Source: Paroedura picta
Lineage: Eukaryota > Chordata > Lepidosauria > Squamata > Gekkonidae
Length of the DNA stretch: 64,000 nucleotides
Direction: 5' to 3'
NCBI RefSeq assembly: GCF_049243985.1
Contig: NC_135373.1
Location: 98,451,213 to 98,515,212, forward strand
A program made the translations under genes and the position numbers. Below, piece after piece: positions 55,401 to 64,000 of the stretch; position 1 is the stretch's first letter; every line of letters begins with the position of its first letter. The notes under the pieces are model-generated. The model had not been told where the DNA came from and did not search any database. It saw only the letters and a list, made by a program, of their open reading frames with translations.

Positions 55401-58400
55401 TTCCCCAAGCAAATCTCTAGCTGCTTTCATTGCAAATATGTTTTCCCCTTATGTCTCCATAATGAAAGGCGCTACAAGCTTACTTTTTAAAATGAAAGAT
55501 GGAAAATTAGAGAAATTGGTACACATATTTTTATAACATTATATGACTTTAACAATATTATTCAATTGCCAATTTAAAGAAACCCCAAATGCCTTTCAGT
55601 GGCAAGCAGGAGGAAATGACTGCTGTGAGGAAAATGGCTGTCATGTGGGCAAGATCAGGTAAATCTGAACTTTTGCATATGCAACAGCCACTTTGTTGTA
55701 ATCTTTCCCAAACTCTATAGTAAAGTAGGCTTGCAAAAGTTCAAGGAAAATATGGGCGGTACACAAATGCACCACAAATGAGCTGTATGATGCTGCATTG
55801 TGGGGGGGGGGGATACTACCGAAAAGTAATGTGTGCAGAAATTATCCTTGTCACAGACAGCATACAAAGAACTCCTGCTTCAAAAGAGGACACAAATATC
55901 ATAATAAATTGTTGTCACAGCTGTGCACTGTAGTTAGGCTTTCTCCCTTGTCCCCCATGGAATCCCTTCCAGTCCAGGCTTCCTTTTGGTCCCTGAACCT
56001 ATATAATTCACTCCAACAGCTTTAAAAGGGTTTATGATTGACACTGTAACTCTCTTATCTGCAAACAAAAAACCTAGAGTGGACAATAACAGCAGGTGAT
56101 GAACTCAAAAACTCACCCAGATGAAGCAATCTGAAATCTGTGCTGTCCAGCTCTCTCTCTGACACATATCTCAGCTGTACCAGGAACAGAAGGTTCAACA
56201 GAAGTGGCAGGGTTTGATTTTCTACAGCAGTACGTAAAAGAAAGCAATTCAGTGTCCTAAGCCTTTTACACACTGGTGGTTTCCTTCACTTGTTTATGTA
56301 TGGTTGGTTGGTTGGATCTATACCCAGCCATTTCTCCAAGGACTTGCGGCAGCTTACAATAAAACACTGATAAGTTAATAAAATCCCAAGAACCCTCCAA
56401 GAATGGCAGCCAAAAAAGACACTCTGTAACCAACCCCTGCCAATAGCCTGACTGCCAGATTTTGGACCATTTGAAGCTCTAGGTGGTTTTCAATGGCAGC
56501 CCCATGGCTCATGGTCAGTACTCACTTTGGAGTACGGCTATCCAACGGTATCTTCCTCTTTTAGATTTCCTATTCACCTTGTAAAATGCTAGAACTGTTT
56601 TCTACCAGACGCTTCTGCAGAATCTGTAGAAATTGACTTCGAAGAAGATCACAGACAAAGACATCCTCATTTCTTTTCAGAAAGGTCTCTAGAGTCACCA
56701 GGACTTTGCGAGTTACTTCTTCAGGGCCCTGGCAAACTAAATCCTGAGAGGGAAAGCAGATCAACACCCATTTAAGAAGATTTTGATACTTTCACTGTTA
56801 TGTCACAACAAATGATCTGAATACCAATTTGGAAAACAGTGTTCATAATTCTTAGTAATGCTACAGCCAGACAAAGGCCTCATGCACATACATAAGAAAA
56901 AATATACTAGAACTGTTACCTGAATTCACAGCTTTGGTATTTAGATACATTACCCAAACAAACAAGTTACTATTCAGATGTACATATTTTAATTCTACCT
57001 AATATTCAAGCTGCAAAATTGTTCTACGACAAAGATGTGCTTTATAAACATTAAGGGACAGCGCAAGCCTAAGTGGATGTCAGTAGGCGAAGAAGTGCAC
57101 AGACAGGCTATGACAATACTAACTTCACTTAATGAGAGTCATTGAACTCACTGGGCATTACTTCTGTGTATACATGCTTAGGAGGACTGCCCTGGACTTA
57201 AGACTTAATATAGTGTTGTATAAATCAACACTACACTTGTGTCTATAATGTCCACCAAAATACACGCACACATAAACCTTGGTGATTCTATTTCTTATCT
57301 GATACAATGCAAACAAAACAAAAAAGTGTCACATTTTGAAACAATTACAAGCACTTATTTTAATAATGCAAAATTAGGCTTATCAGAAAAATGTACTTGC
57401 CTGAAAAAGTTTCTATTACAAGCAATCTAGGACAAAACAGGCAAGAGACTCATTCTTGCAAACAACTTCTCCGTCCTCTACACATTCACAAATGGGTCTG
57501 CTGAAGTATGGCCCTCTTAGTCACTGTTAATTTCCAGGAGGAATTAGCAGGGTCTAATTTTCCTAGCGTGCCCCAGTTATTATTATTAAACCTAAAAATA
57601 TTTTTGGCATTTAGCAGAAATTAATCAAGAGTGTGGCAGTATCCACAGACAGCATAATGTACTGAGTTCCTCAGTCATGTAACTTTCTGACCTGCCTGGC
57701 TGACAATTTCATTTATCAAATGGTAGATGAACCCACAAGAGGTTCAGCCATACTGGACTTAATACTGACCAACAGGCAAGAGTTGGTGGATGAGGTGAAG
57801 GAGGTGGGGACCCTAGGGGGAAGTGACCATGTCCTCATAGAATTCCTTTTGAGATGGGGAGCCAAGGAAGCTTGTAGCCAGACGCGGATGTTGGATTTTC
57901 GTAGGGCAAACTTTAATAAACTCAGAGACATGATGAGTGTCATACCATGGACGAGAATGCTGGAAGGGAAGGGAGCATGTGAAGGGTGGACGCTACTCAA
58001 ACAGGAGCTATTGCATGCTCAATCAATGACTATCCCAGAAAGACAAAAACACTGCAGGAGCTCTAAGAAGCCTATTTGGATGAACAGAGAACTTCAAGAG
58101 CAACTAACAAAGAAAAGGAAAATGTTCAGGAAATGGAGGGAAGGACAGAGCTCTAAAGAAGAATACCTACAGGTTACTAGGCATTGTAGATCAATCATAA
58201 GAAAGGCCAAAGCTGAGAGTGAGCTAAGATTGGCCAGGGAAGCCCATTGTAACAAGAAAATATTTTTCAGTTATGTGAGGAGCAAACGTAAAGTAAAGGA
58301 GGCAATAGGCCCGCTGTTGGGTGCGGATGGACAAACTCTAACGGAAGATGCAGAGAAAGCAGAAAGGCTTAGTGCCTTTTTTACATCTGTTTTTTCCCAC

Positions 58401-61400
58401 AGTTCAAAGTGTTTAGGCACATCTAGAGATGGCCATAACCAAAGGACAGTGTCTGGGTGGCAGGTTAACATGGATAGAGAGGTTGTCGAGAGGCATTTAG
58501 CTGCACTGGATGAGTTCAAATCCCCTGGTCCGGATGAAATGCACCCGAGAGTACTCAAAGAACTTTCCAGAGAACTTGCACAGCCCTTGTCCATCATCTT
58601 CGGAACCTCTTTAAGGACTGGAGATATCCCGGAGGACTGGAAGAGAGCAAATGTTATTCCGATCTTCAAAAAAGGGAGGAAGGATGACCCGGGAAACTAC
58701 AGACCAGTGAGTCTGACCTCTGTTGTGGGGAAGATAATGGAGCAGATATTAAAGGGAGCGATCTGCAAACATCTGGAGGACAATTTGGTGATCCAAGGAA
58801 GTCAGCATGGATTTGTCTCCAACAGGTCCTGCCAGACCAACCTGGTTTCCTTTTTTGACCAAGTAACAGGTTTGCTGGATCGGGGAAATTCGGTTGATGT
58901 CATTTACTTGGATTTTAGTAAAGCTTTTGACAAGGTTCCCCATGATGTTCTGATGGATAAGTTGAAGGACTGCAATCTGGATTTTCAGATAGTTAGGTGG
59001 ATAGGGAATTGGTTAGAGAACCGCACTCAAAGAGTTGTTGTCAATGGTGTTTCATCAGACTGGAGAGAGGTGAGTAGCGGGGTACCTCAGGGCTCGGTGC
59101 TCAGCCCGGTACTTTTTAACATATTTATTAATGATCTAGATGAGGGGGTGGATGAGGGGGTCTTTAAGTATTTGAAAGGTTGTCACTTGGAGGAGGGCAG
59201 GATGCTGTTTCTGCTGGCTGCAAAGGAGAGGACACGCAGTAATGGGTTTAAACTTCCAAGTACAACAATATAGGCTAGATATCAGGAAAAACATTTTCAC
59301 AGTCAGAGTAGTTCAGCAGTGGAATAGGCTGCCTAAGGAGGTGGTGAGCTCCCCCTCACTGGAAGTCTTCAAGCAAAGGTTGGATACACACTTTTCTTGG
59401 ATGCTTTAGGATGCTTAGGGCTAGTCCTGCGTTGAGCAGGGGGTTGGACTAGATGGCCTGTATGGCCCCTTCCAACTCTATGATTCTATACTTGAAGTTC
59501 AATAAGTTTATTTAAATATTACATTCTTAGTATCTTCAATGCCTTTAGAACAGAAATATTTAACAATATTGTTCATTTTTTAAAATATCCCAAAAAAGCC
59601 TCCTAGCATGTAAAAAGCTACTACCCTAATCTTATCTCTTATGAGCTAAGTTTCTATATATAGAGGTACTAAAAATTTCAAACATATGGTAGCTAAGAAT
59701 GCAACTTTACTGGTGAGAATAATTTCCATGTAGCTCATACTTATTGGGTAACTGGAAAAAAATCAACTTGGAGTAGAAAAAAAATCTGGTCACATTGAGC
59801 CATTTCAACAGAAATTAACGTAATATATTTGGCATTTTAAACCATACCAATAAACATTGCATGTGTATTGCTATTATCTTATGATTGAAATTAATATTTT
59901 ATAATTACAACAACTGTATATTTTCTGTTAAAGGCCACAAAAATATTCTTTAATCATGAGAATGCTGACTACCTTCTAGGACTTCAGCCACGAAAACAGA
60001 ACTTTAATCAGGACTGCATCTGACCACATATATCTCTGAACATAAAATACAGGGTGATCTTCCATTCATAAAAAATTATCACATACCAGCAAGACAAGTA
60101 AAGCACTGGGGTTATCCTTTAGCATGCACAGGAAACTGTTCAAGTAGTTTGAAGAGTCAAAGCGAGCATTGATACTTGGGACAGCATTTTGAGATTCAAA
60201 TTGGCTATAATCTTCACACAAAAACCAGAGCTGAAGAATACGGTGACCAAATCTTCCCATAAGCTCAGGATAAAACAAAAAAAATTTAAGAAGCAGAGGA
60301 TGATGGACATACACCAGGGTGAAATCAGATGTAACATCTAGGATTCTCTTTATGGCAGAAAGCGAAGCCTGGATTTGAAGGAAAGTCAGAAGAAGCAGCA
60401 TTAACAGTGCAGTCAGGCATCAAAGCGATCTCTCCAGGGACAAGTTTATAGATAATAAAAACAGGATTTGAATATGATACTGGTAAGAACCATTATCATT
60501 ATAACGGCAATCATTTAAATGTTCTATTCAGCTTTGCAACAAGATAATATAAAAGCACATTAAGTCAATTGCTTCAGGAGCAGGTAATAGCATTCTCATA
60601 AGCATTAAAAAAAATCTTCACCTGCATGCACAAAGCTTCATTCAATCTAAAGACACCAAAAACTAGAATGCTTAATCAACGCTGCTGGGTTCTTTGTTCT
60701 GCCGGCACTCCTCCACCTGGCCGCAATGGCCACCATGTGCTGAAAGCAGTGGCCGTGCTTGTCTAAAAAGGTCCACCAGAAACAAGCTTCCAGAAACGTG
60801 ATAGATCAAATTTTAAACATTGCTCTAGGGAGTAGTGATTAATAGTGTTTACCAAGTCTAGAGCTTCAGTCTTGTCTTGACATATTCCTAGAAGATACAA
60901 AACAGCTCTGAAGACGAATGCAGGTGGACAGTCTCCTTGATGTTGGAGTGACAGAAGGAAACTTCTTATGGCTGAGAAGAGTTCTGTTTCTGGAATAAAT
61001 CTAAGAACAAGAGTTTTTAAATTAATATCCAGCCTTATCTCCTTAGACCCAGGAGTTAACACACAATAAAAACAAGCCATCAGCATGAGCCTCAGGGGAG
61101 GGCAGTATACAAATGATGGATGGATAGACAGAAAGATTGAAAGATGGATAGAATATAAATATCACACAAGCTATATCAGCACAGCCAGATCTGCACGTGA
61201 AGGTGACCTCTGCATCCATTCTGATAAGCCATTACAAAGGACCGGTCTGGACATAGAAAAAGCCAGTGAACTGACTGTTGCCAGACAGGTAGCCCTGAGA
61301 GATGGCACCACTAGAAGACTGCCTAAAGAGCACAGCTGGTGTGTGGGAATATACTGGGAGATTCAATAAATATTAGGGCTTCACATTTTCCCCTCCAAAA

Positions 61401-62010
61401 TAAAACATTGTTATGTTAATACACACTGAACATCTGCCTAATCATATGCAGTTCTGGCTTCTGGACACTACTAATCTGGACAAAGTTTGAGATGGTGTGG
61501 CTCTACCTTTAGAGTGGCCAGCGTAGCAGACAAATAACTGAGGTGAACTCAGAAACATGTGCCATCTAAATGAGTAGTGTCTTGGACTTCCAGGGAAATG
61601 GTGTCCTGAACATACAGATTTATCTCGCTGAAGGCATAAAATACCAGGAAAGAGATTTATCTGTCCGTTCAGATTGTACATACCACCTCTGTAACACTAC
61701 CTCTGAGACAAATTTAGTCAGTTCATCCAGGGCTATTAACACCAAGCTAAGTGTTCAATACACTAGAAATACCCCTATTCACCTATACCTTCCTTCCCTG
61801 GCGTACTGCTATGCTTTTTCTAACACTTCACTCACCTATCTTCTTGACTAAAAGCAAAGTAGATGAGAAGCAGGAGGCTATACTGGTGACTGCGAAGAGT
61901 ATCATCTAAACAATATGAATTTGGGGGCTCAGATAAAAGGGTGAGGCTTTCTGCTACTCCATAGTTTAACTGGGGCAGATTCCTCTGCAGGAGTTCTGAG
62001 ATTTCTTGCT
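49315..62010 (-). CDS. MEI1: MEI1, meiotic double-strand break formation protein 1 (3' part, twelve exons)
   Basis: Twelve minus-strand exons join without phase conflict: 62010-61836, 61000-60853, 60368-60087, 56743-56578, 56221-56117, 54341-54154 (or 54109), 53413-53332, 53226-53036, 52521-52440, 51189-51083, 50112-49981 and 49494-49315. All have plausible acceptors and, where expected, donors. The product is about 490-510 residues of leucine-rich, helical, armadillo-like sequence without signal peptide or clear membrane segment. The assignment rests on position (directly upstream of CCDC134 and SREBF2 on the same strand, as in human) and on the helical-repeat character; I could not align it to a reference. 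MEI1 is needed for SPO11-dependent meiotic DNA breaks. Human MEI1 is about 1270 residues, so the N-terminal half lies beyond the right edge. Introns hold a CR1, a foldback repeat and SINE pieces. Confidence 0.72.
49981..50112 (-). CDS. MEI1: MEI1 exon
   Basis: The acceptor is TTGGTTCAG and the donor GTGAGT. 132 nt, phase 0 at both ends, encode [18 protein letters not shown] to ALHSFVLQ. Confidence 0.75.
50284..50400 (-). repeat. Dispersed repeat (unclassified)
   Basis: The reverse complement of the same dispersed repeat as 1121-1240 (gtcttaaaggtgccactgga on the minus strand), with an extra arm containing cacttcttcagataagct. Confidence 0.55.
51083..51189 (-). CDS. MEI1: MEI1 exon
   Basis: The acceptor is CAATTTTAG and the donor GTGAGT. 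107 nt, phase 1 to 0, encode [20 protein letters not shown] to PEILRLVTL. Confidence 0.78.
51630..51745 (+). repeat. tRNA-derived SINE head
   Basis: The segment gagccagtgttgtttagtgt followed by ctgggagaccaagttcaaat (B-box region) and ctcactctaccatggaagct is the 5' part of a tRNA-derived SINE. It abuts a foldback repeat at 51751. Confidence 0.6.
51751..52142. repeat. Foldback (inverted) repeat, about 390 bp
   Basis: The arms at 51751-51889 and 52025-52142 are inverted copies sharing aaacagaaagaaattt, aggtataaaacctc and tacttcctcagtaa. They differ by roughly a tenth of positions and a small internal duplication in the left arm. The spacer of about 135 bp is unrelated. It lies in a MEI1 intron, and no known family was recognised. 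Confidence 0.75.
52203..52350 (-). repeat. CR1 LINE 3' end
   Basis: The reverse complement is nearly identical to the last 145 bp of the CR1 at 57690-59488 (atagaatcatagagttggaa, ggccatctagtccaaccccc). It is a 5'-truncated insertion in a MEI1 intron, close to an exon acceptor region. Confidence 0.85.
52440..52521 (-). CDS. MEI1: MEI1 exon
   Basis: The acceptor is TATTCACAG and the donor GTAAAG. 82 nt, phase 0 to 1, encode [20 protein letters not shown], then HGKNQDI. Confidence 0.8.
53036..53226 (-). CDS. MEI1: MEI1 exon
   Basis: The acceptor is ATATCCAG and the donor GTATAA. 191 nt, phase 1 to 0, encode [20 protein letters not shown] to ISLQNLLVQ. Confidence 0.8.
53332..53413 (-). CDS. MEI1: MEI1 exon
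   Basis: The acceptor is TTTCTAAAAG (not a canonical CAG) and the donor GTAGGT. 82 nt, phase 0 to 1, encode [20 protein letters not shown] to PTLFF. Phase agreement on both sides supports it. Confidence 0.65.
54154..54341 (-). CDS. MEI1: MEI1 exon (donor ambiguous)
   Basis: The acceptor is TCTTTTTTAG. The exon encodes [19 protein letters not shown], then [18 protein letters not shown] to HIYKTE. Two donors keep phase 0: GTTAGA after 54154, or GTAACT after 54109, which would add [14 protein letters not shown]. The sequence does not decide between them. Confidence 0.72.
54360..56050. other. MEI1 intron, no gene or named repeat
   Basis: Contains a trinucleotide run (atg units, 54932-54954) beside a short LINE-like tail (54830-54930), and AT-rich sequence. 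No exon was supported. Confidence 0.4.
56117..56221 (-). CDS. MEI1: MEI1 exon
   Basis: The acceptor is TACTGCTGTAG after a pyrimidine tract and the donor GTGAGT. 105 nt, phase 1 to 1, encode [20 protein letters not shown] to FRLLHL. Confidence 0.8.
56285..56400 (-). repeat. LINE 3' tail fragment
   Basis: Contains tttgtttatgtatggttgg, then atacccagccatttctccaa and ggcagcttacaataaaac, the reversed tail type of L2/CR1 elements, with a ggttggttgg run. Confidence 0.4.
56578..56743 (-). CDS. MEI1: MEI1 exon
   Basis: The acceptor is TCCCTCTCAG and the donor GTGAAT. 166 nt, phase 0 to 1, encode [20 protein letters not shown] to [10 protein letters not shown]. Its last base completes a Glu codon with the next exon. 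Confidence 0.82.
57690..59488 (+). mobile_element. CR1 LINE, 5'-truncated and internally deleted
   Basis: The sequence begins inside the endonuclease domain ([19 protein letters not shown]) and ends with the CR1 3' terminus (ggggttggactagatggcc, tctatgattctat). It lies in a MEI1 intron in antisense orientation to the gene. A deletion joins the RT domain directly to 3' UTR sequence near 59150-59165, where gatgaggggg is repeated. Confidence 0.9.
57720..59273 (+). CDS. CR1 ORF2 remnant (endonuclease end and partial reverse transcriptase)
   Basis: An open frame of 517 codons. The endonuclease C-terminus ([10 protein letters not shown], near residue 35) is followed by a linker and RT motifs: [62 protein letters not shown] (about 396) and [20 protein letters not shown] (about 448). 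The FADD active-site box that should follow within some 20-30 residues is missing; the frame instead runs into 3' UTR sequence. The protein would be inactive. The frame stays open because the deletion happens not to introduce an early stop. Confidence 0.85.
   Translation: MVDEPTRGSAILDLILTNRQELVDEVKEVGTLGGSDHVLIEFLLRWGAKEACSQTRMLDFRRANFNKLRDMMSVIPWTRMLEGKGACEGWTLLKQELLHAQSMTIPERQKHCRSSKKPIWMNRELQEQLTKKRKMFRKWREGQSSKEEYLQVTRHCRSIIRKAKAESELRLAREAHCNKKIFFSYVRSKRKVKEAIGPLLGADGQTLTEDAEKAERLSAFFTSVFSHSSKCLGTSRDGHNQRTVSGWQVNMDREVVERHLAALDEFKSPGPDEMHPRVLKELSRELAQPLSIIFGTSLRTGDIPEDWKRANVIPIFKKGRKDDPGNYRPVSLTSVVGKIMEQILKGAICKHLEDNLVIQGSQHGFVSNRSCQTNLVSFFDQVTGLLDRGNSVDVIYLDFSKAFDKVPHDVLMDKLKDCNLDFQIVRWIGNWLENRTQRVVVNGVSSDWREVSSGVPQGSVLSPVLFNIFINDLDEGVDEGVFKYLKGCHLEEGRMLFLLAAKERTRSNGFKLPSTTI
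60087..60368 (-). CDS. MEI1: MEI1 exon
   Basis: The acceptor is TCAAATCCAG and the donor GTATGT. 282 nt, phase 0 to 0, encode [20 protein letters not shown], then [18 protein letters not shown] to NPSALLVLL. It is the largest MEI1 exon in the window. Confidence 0.82.
60853..61000 (-). CDS. MEI1: MEI1 exon
   Basis: The acceptor is TTGTTCTTAG and the donor GTAAAC. 148 nt, phase 2 to 0, encode [18 protein letters not shown], then [20 protein letters not shown]. Its first base completes an Arg codon with the preceding exon, which selects this acceptor over one further upstream. Confidence 0.82.
61836..62010 (-). CDS. MEI1: MEI1 exon (most 5' in window)
   Basis: The acceptor is CTCTTTCAG and the donor GTGAGT. 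175 nt, phase 1 to 2, encode [20 protein letters not shown], then [20 protein letters not shown] to FSQED. The preceding exon is not in the window or not recognised. Confidence 0.82.
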
Positions 62011-62162
62011 CTGAAAGAGAAAAATAGCAAAACAGAGACAAAAAGCACACCAACATAAATATGAAACTTTCTGATTTTTAATTTAAAATGTTTGCTTATC
62101 CCACCCCAACCCAAAAAAAGTTGGCAAATCCATCCATGACTTCCTAACATGCTTCTGCTATT

Positions 62163-63010
62163 GTTGTTTGGAAGCAGTGGCAATATGGCTCAGGTACTGC
62201 CTGAAACTCAGCCCCTCCAATACGTAAGTCCTGTGGTTTGGTAGGAAAGGGATTGATGAGGAAGCGCAAACCTATAACACCTTTCTGACGCCAGAACACT
62301 TGGACAGTGATCCACACGACTGTCATCTCCAGATTGGATTTCTGTAACTCATTCTATGTGGGCCTTCCCTAGGCCTTGACCCAGAAGTTACAGCTGATAA
62401 AAAATGTGGCTGCTGGGGTCCTCACAAGAACATCTTAGAGGGCCTATATCCAGTCGGTGCTAATTCAGCCGCACTGGTTGCTAGTTGAATACTGGATCAA
62501 GTTCAAGGCACTGGTATTAACCTTCAAGTCCATATGCAGCCAGGGCCCAGTGTACTTGAGAGATCATCTCTCTCCCTACGGCCCCCTCAGGGCTTTTTGC
62601 TCTGTGGGTACAAATAGACCGGTGATCCCTGGCCCATGGGAAGTTCACCTGGCCTCAACCCCAGGCCTCTGCTTAGTGGAATGAGCTCCCACAAGAGATC
62701 AGGGCCCTGTCGGGGCTGACTCAGTTCTGCAGTGCTTGCAAGATGAGCTCTTCTGCCAGGCTTTTGGTTGAGATCAGTCAAATGGAAGATCTTGCCCTTC
62801 CTCTGGGGTCTCTTATCTATACCATCATCGTCGAGGATTTGGCACATCTGGCAGGTTGCAGGTGGGGTTGGGTAGAGGGGGTTAGGGGCCTGGGGGGGGT
62901 TGTGTGGTTTGTACTTTTGTATGTTTTTTATTGTATGTTTTATTATTGCTGTTAGCCCCCGCGAGACGGCAGGTTCAGGAGCAGCAGCCTACAAAAATAA
63001 ATAATAAAAT
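62163..63010 (+). repeat. L2 LINE 3' part (decayed)
   Basis: The sequence aligns with the end of the intact L2: tgtttggaagcagtggcaa, gattggatttctgtaactc, gcactggttgctagttgaat, and a tail ending acaaaaataaataataaa. The frame is broken. It presumably lies in a MEI1 intron. Confidence 0.85.
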
Positions 63011-63886
63011 ATTCTCTTACTCCATAAAAAGAGAAATCTGAAGAATGCACCCTCCCAGAAGGAAGGCATAAGAGCCTTCATTTTAAAAATGTCATTTAAT
63101 ACATGCTGTTATCACAGCATACTGATTCTGCACATTTTCCCCATACTTCCATCCACCTTCTATTCCCAATCCAAGCTACACACTATAAATTCTTGGAAAT
63201 CCCACAAAATATCACCTTATCAAACTTGCCTTCTTGAGAAAATACTGCCATTTTCTTACAGGATGAGTGAAGATTCAGACACATACTATGGAGAAAGCTG
63301 GAACAAGCTTGATTCAAAGCAGGGTTACTTAAAGAAGAAGAAAAATGCAAAAATGAGAACTTGCCAGCATGGTCATGGCATCTTAATTAATCCAGTAATA
63401 TAGTATGTCATTAGCTGAGGTTGCCAAGCTAAAGGTGAGAATTATACATACTCCTATTTTATTTGGCTCCCTAGAGTTTTCAATAGTGTTCTATTAAGAT
63501 CATAAATATTTGATGAGGGTGAGAATAATTTAAGTATTATTTAATACCTTTGCCCAATGCAGAATTTGGCCTTCAGCTCCAGATTCAATCGTATGAAACA
63601 AGAAGATGCTAGACAGAAGGAAAACTGCTCATGCAAAATGTTGTGATTAAGACATTTAATAATATCTTGAGACTAGCTGAATAGGCAGAGACTCACAGAC
63701 AGAAACACATTTAACAATTTTCAAGGTCTACTGTATATAACATTTCTAGGCTTTGAACAATATGACTGGCTCAAAGACAGAAGCAACTTTTCCTGCCACA
63801 CACTTCCTAGTGTCCAAACTTTACTAGGCAAAGAACCCATGGATGATATGACATCTGAAAACTTATCTATATTCTCCAGCCATTCT
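63011..63886. other. No gene or repeat recognised
   Basis: AT-rich sequence, probably MEI1 intron. No splice-supported exon was found. Confidence 0.35.
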
Positions 63887-64000
63887 CAGAACAGTTTTAT
63901 CAGTGCCGTGGCGAGCCCAAAGTCACCCAGCTGGCTGCATGTGGGGGAGTGCAGAATTAAACCCAGCATGCCAGATTAGAAGTCCGTACTCCTAAGCACT
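63887..64000 (-). repeat. tRNA-derived SINE, cut by the window edge
   Basis: Contains gaacagttttatcagtgccg, gtcacccagctggctgcat and agaagtccgtactcctaa, matching the tRNA-head half of the SINE at 34635-34917 in the same orientation. The 5' end runs off the window. Confidence 0.8.

Noticed and set aside
1-64000. Endogenous retrovirus, LTR element, Polinton or other virus-derived sequence
   Set aside because: No gag, pol, integrase or envelope-like reading and no paired LTRs were recognised; all reverse transcriptase matches are of LINE type.

Overview
The window is vertebrate nuclear DNA, most likely from a squamate reptile (lizard). Two lines of evidence point there. First, spliced exons match vertebrate genes that lie together on human 22q13.2. 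Second, the repeats are typical of lizards: Sauria-type SINEs with BovB-like tails, 5S-rRNA-derived SINEs, L2, CR1 and L1 LINEs, a Vingi-like LINE, hAT MITEs and Helitrons. I found no bacterial, plasmid, CRISPR or viral gene content and no endogenous retrovirus.

All recognised genes are on the minus strand, in the order MEI1 (right), CCDC134 (middle), SREBF2 (left). This is the human order and orientation as I recall it. SREBF2 contributes its first coding exon (3518-3602), a CpG-island promoter carrying an SRE-like site and an NF-Y site, and intron 1 running off the left edge. CCDC134 is recovered from Tyr35 to the stop in five exons whose phases all join. Its signal-peptide exon was not found, and its promoter is probably the CpG island at 35.15-35.87 kb. 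MEI1 is assigned mainly from synteny. Eleven consecutive exons join in phase from 62.0 to 50.0 kb, and a probable C-terminal exon with an in-frame stop lies at 49.3 kb. Its 5' exons lie beyond the right edge.

Layout: 1-3.5 kb SREBF2 intron 1; 3.3-4.35 kb CpG island; 4.4-8.4 kb intergenic with an L2 relic; 8.4-18.5 kb CCDC134 exons and 3' UTR; 18.5-35.2 kb the 5' part of CCDC134, full of nested repeats; 35.2-35.9 kb CpG island; 36-46.9 kb intergenic, with a nearly full-length L2 (37910-41949, 1022-codon ORF, 8-bp target duplication) and a complete non-autonomous Helitron (42832-43679); 46.9-49.2 kb repeats around the MEI1 3' end; 49.3-62 kb MEI1 exons with a CR1 copy, a foldback repeat and small SINEs in introns; 62.1-64 kb repeats.

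The most interesting repeat findings are four. (1) A Helitron family has two copies with complete 5'-TC and hairpin-7nt-CTAG 3' ends but unrelated GC-rich cores, plus a third copy sharing only the 5' end. (2) A head-to-head pair of Sauria SINEs, with both 3' tails facing outward, sits inside one 14-bp target duplication. (3) There are two unexplained local inverted duplications. (4) Several hAT MITEs have exact or near-exact 8-bp duplications, and one resembles the SPIN/URR1 group.
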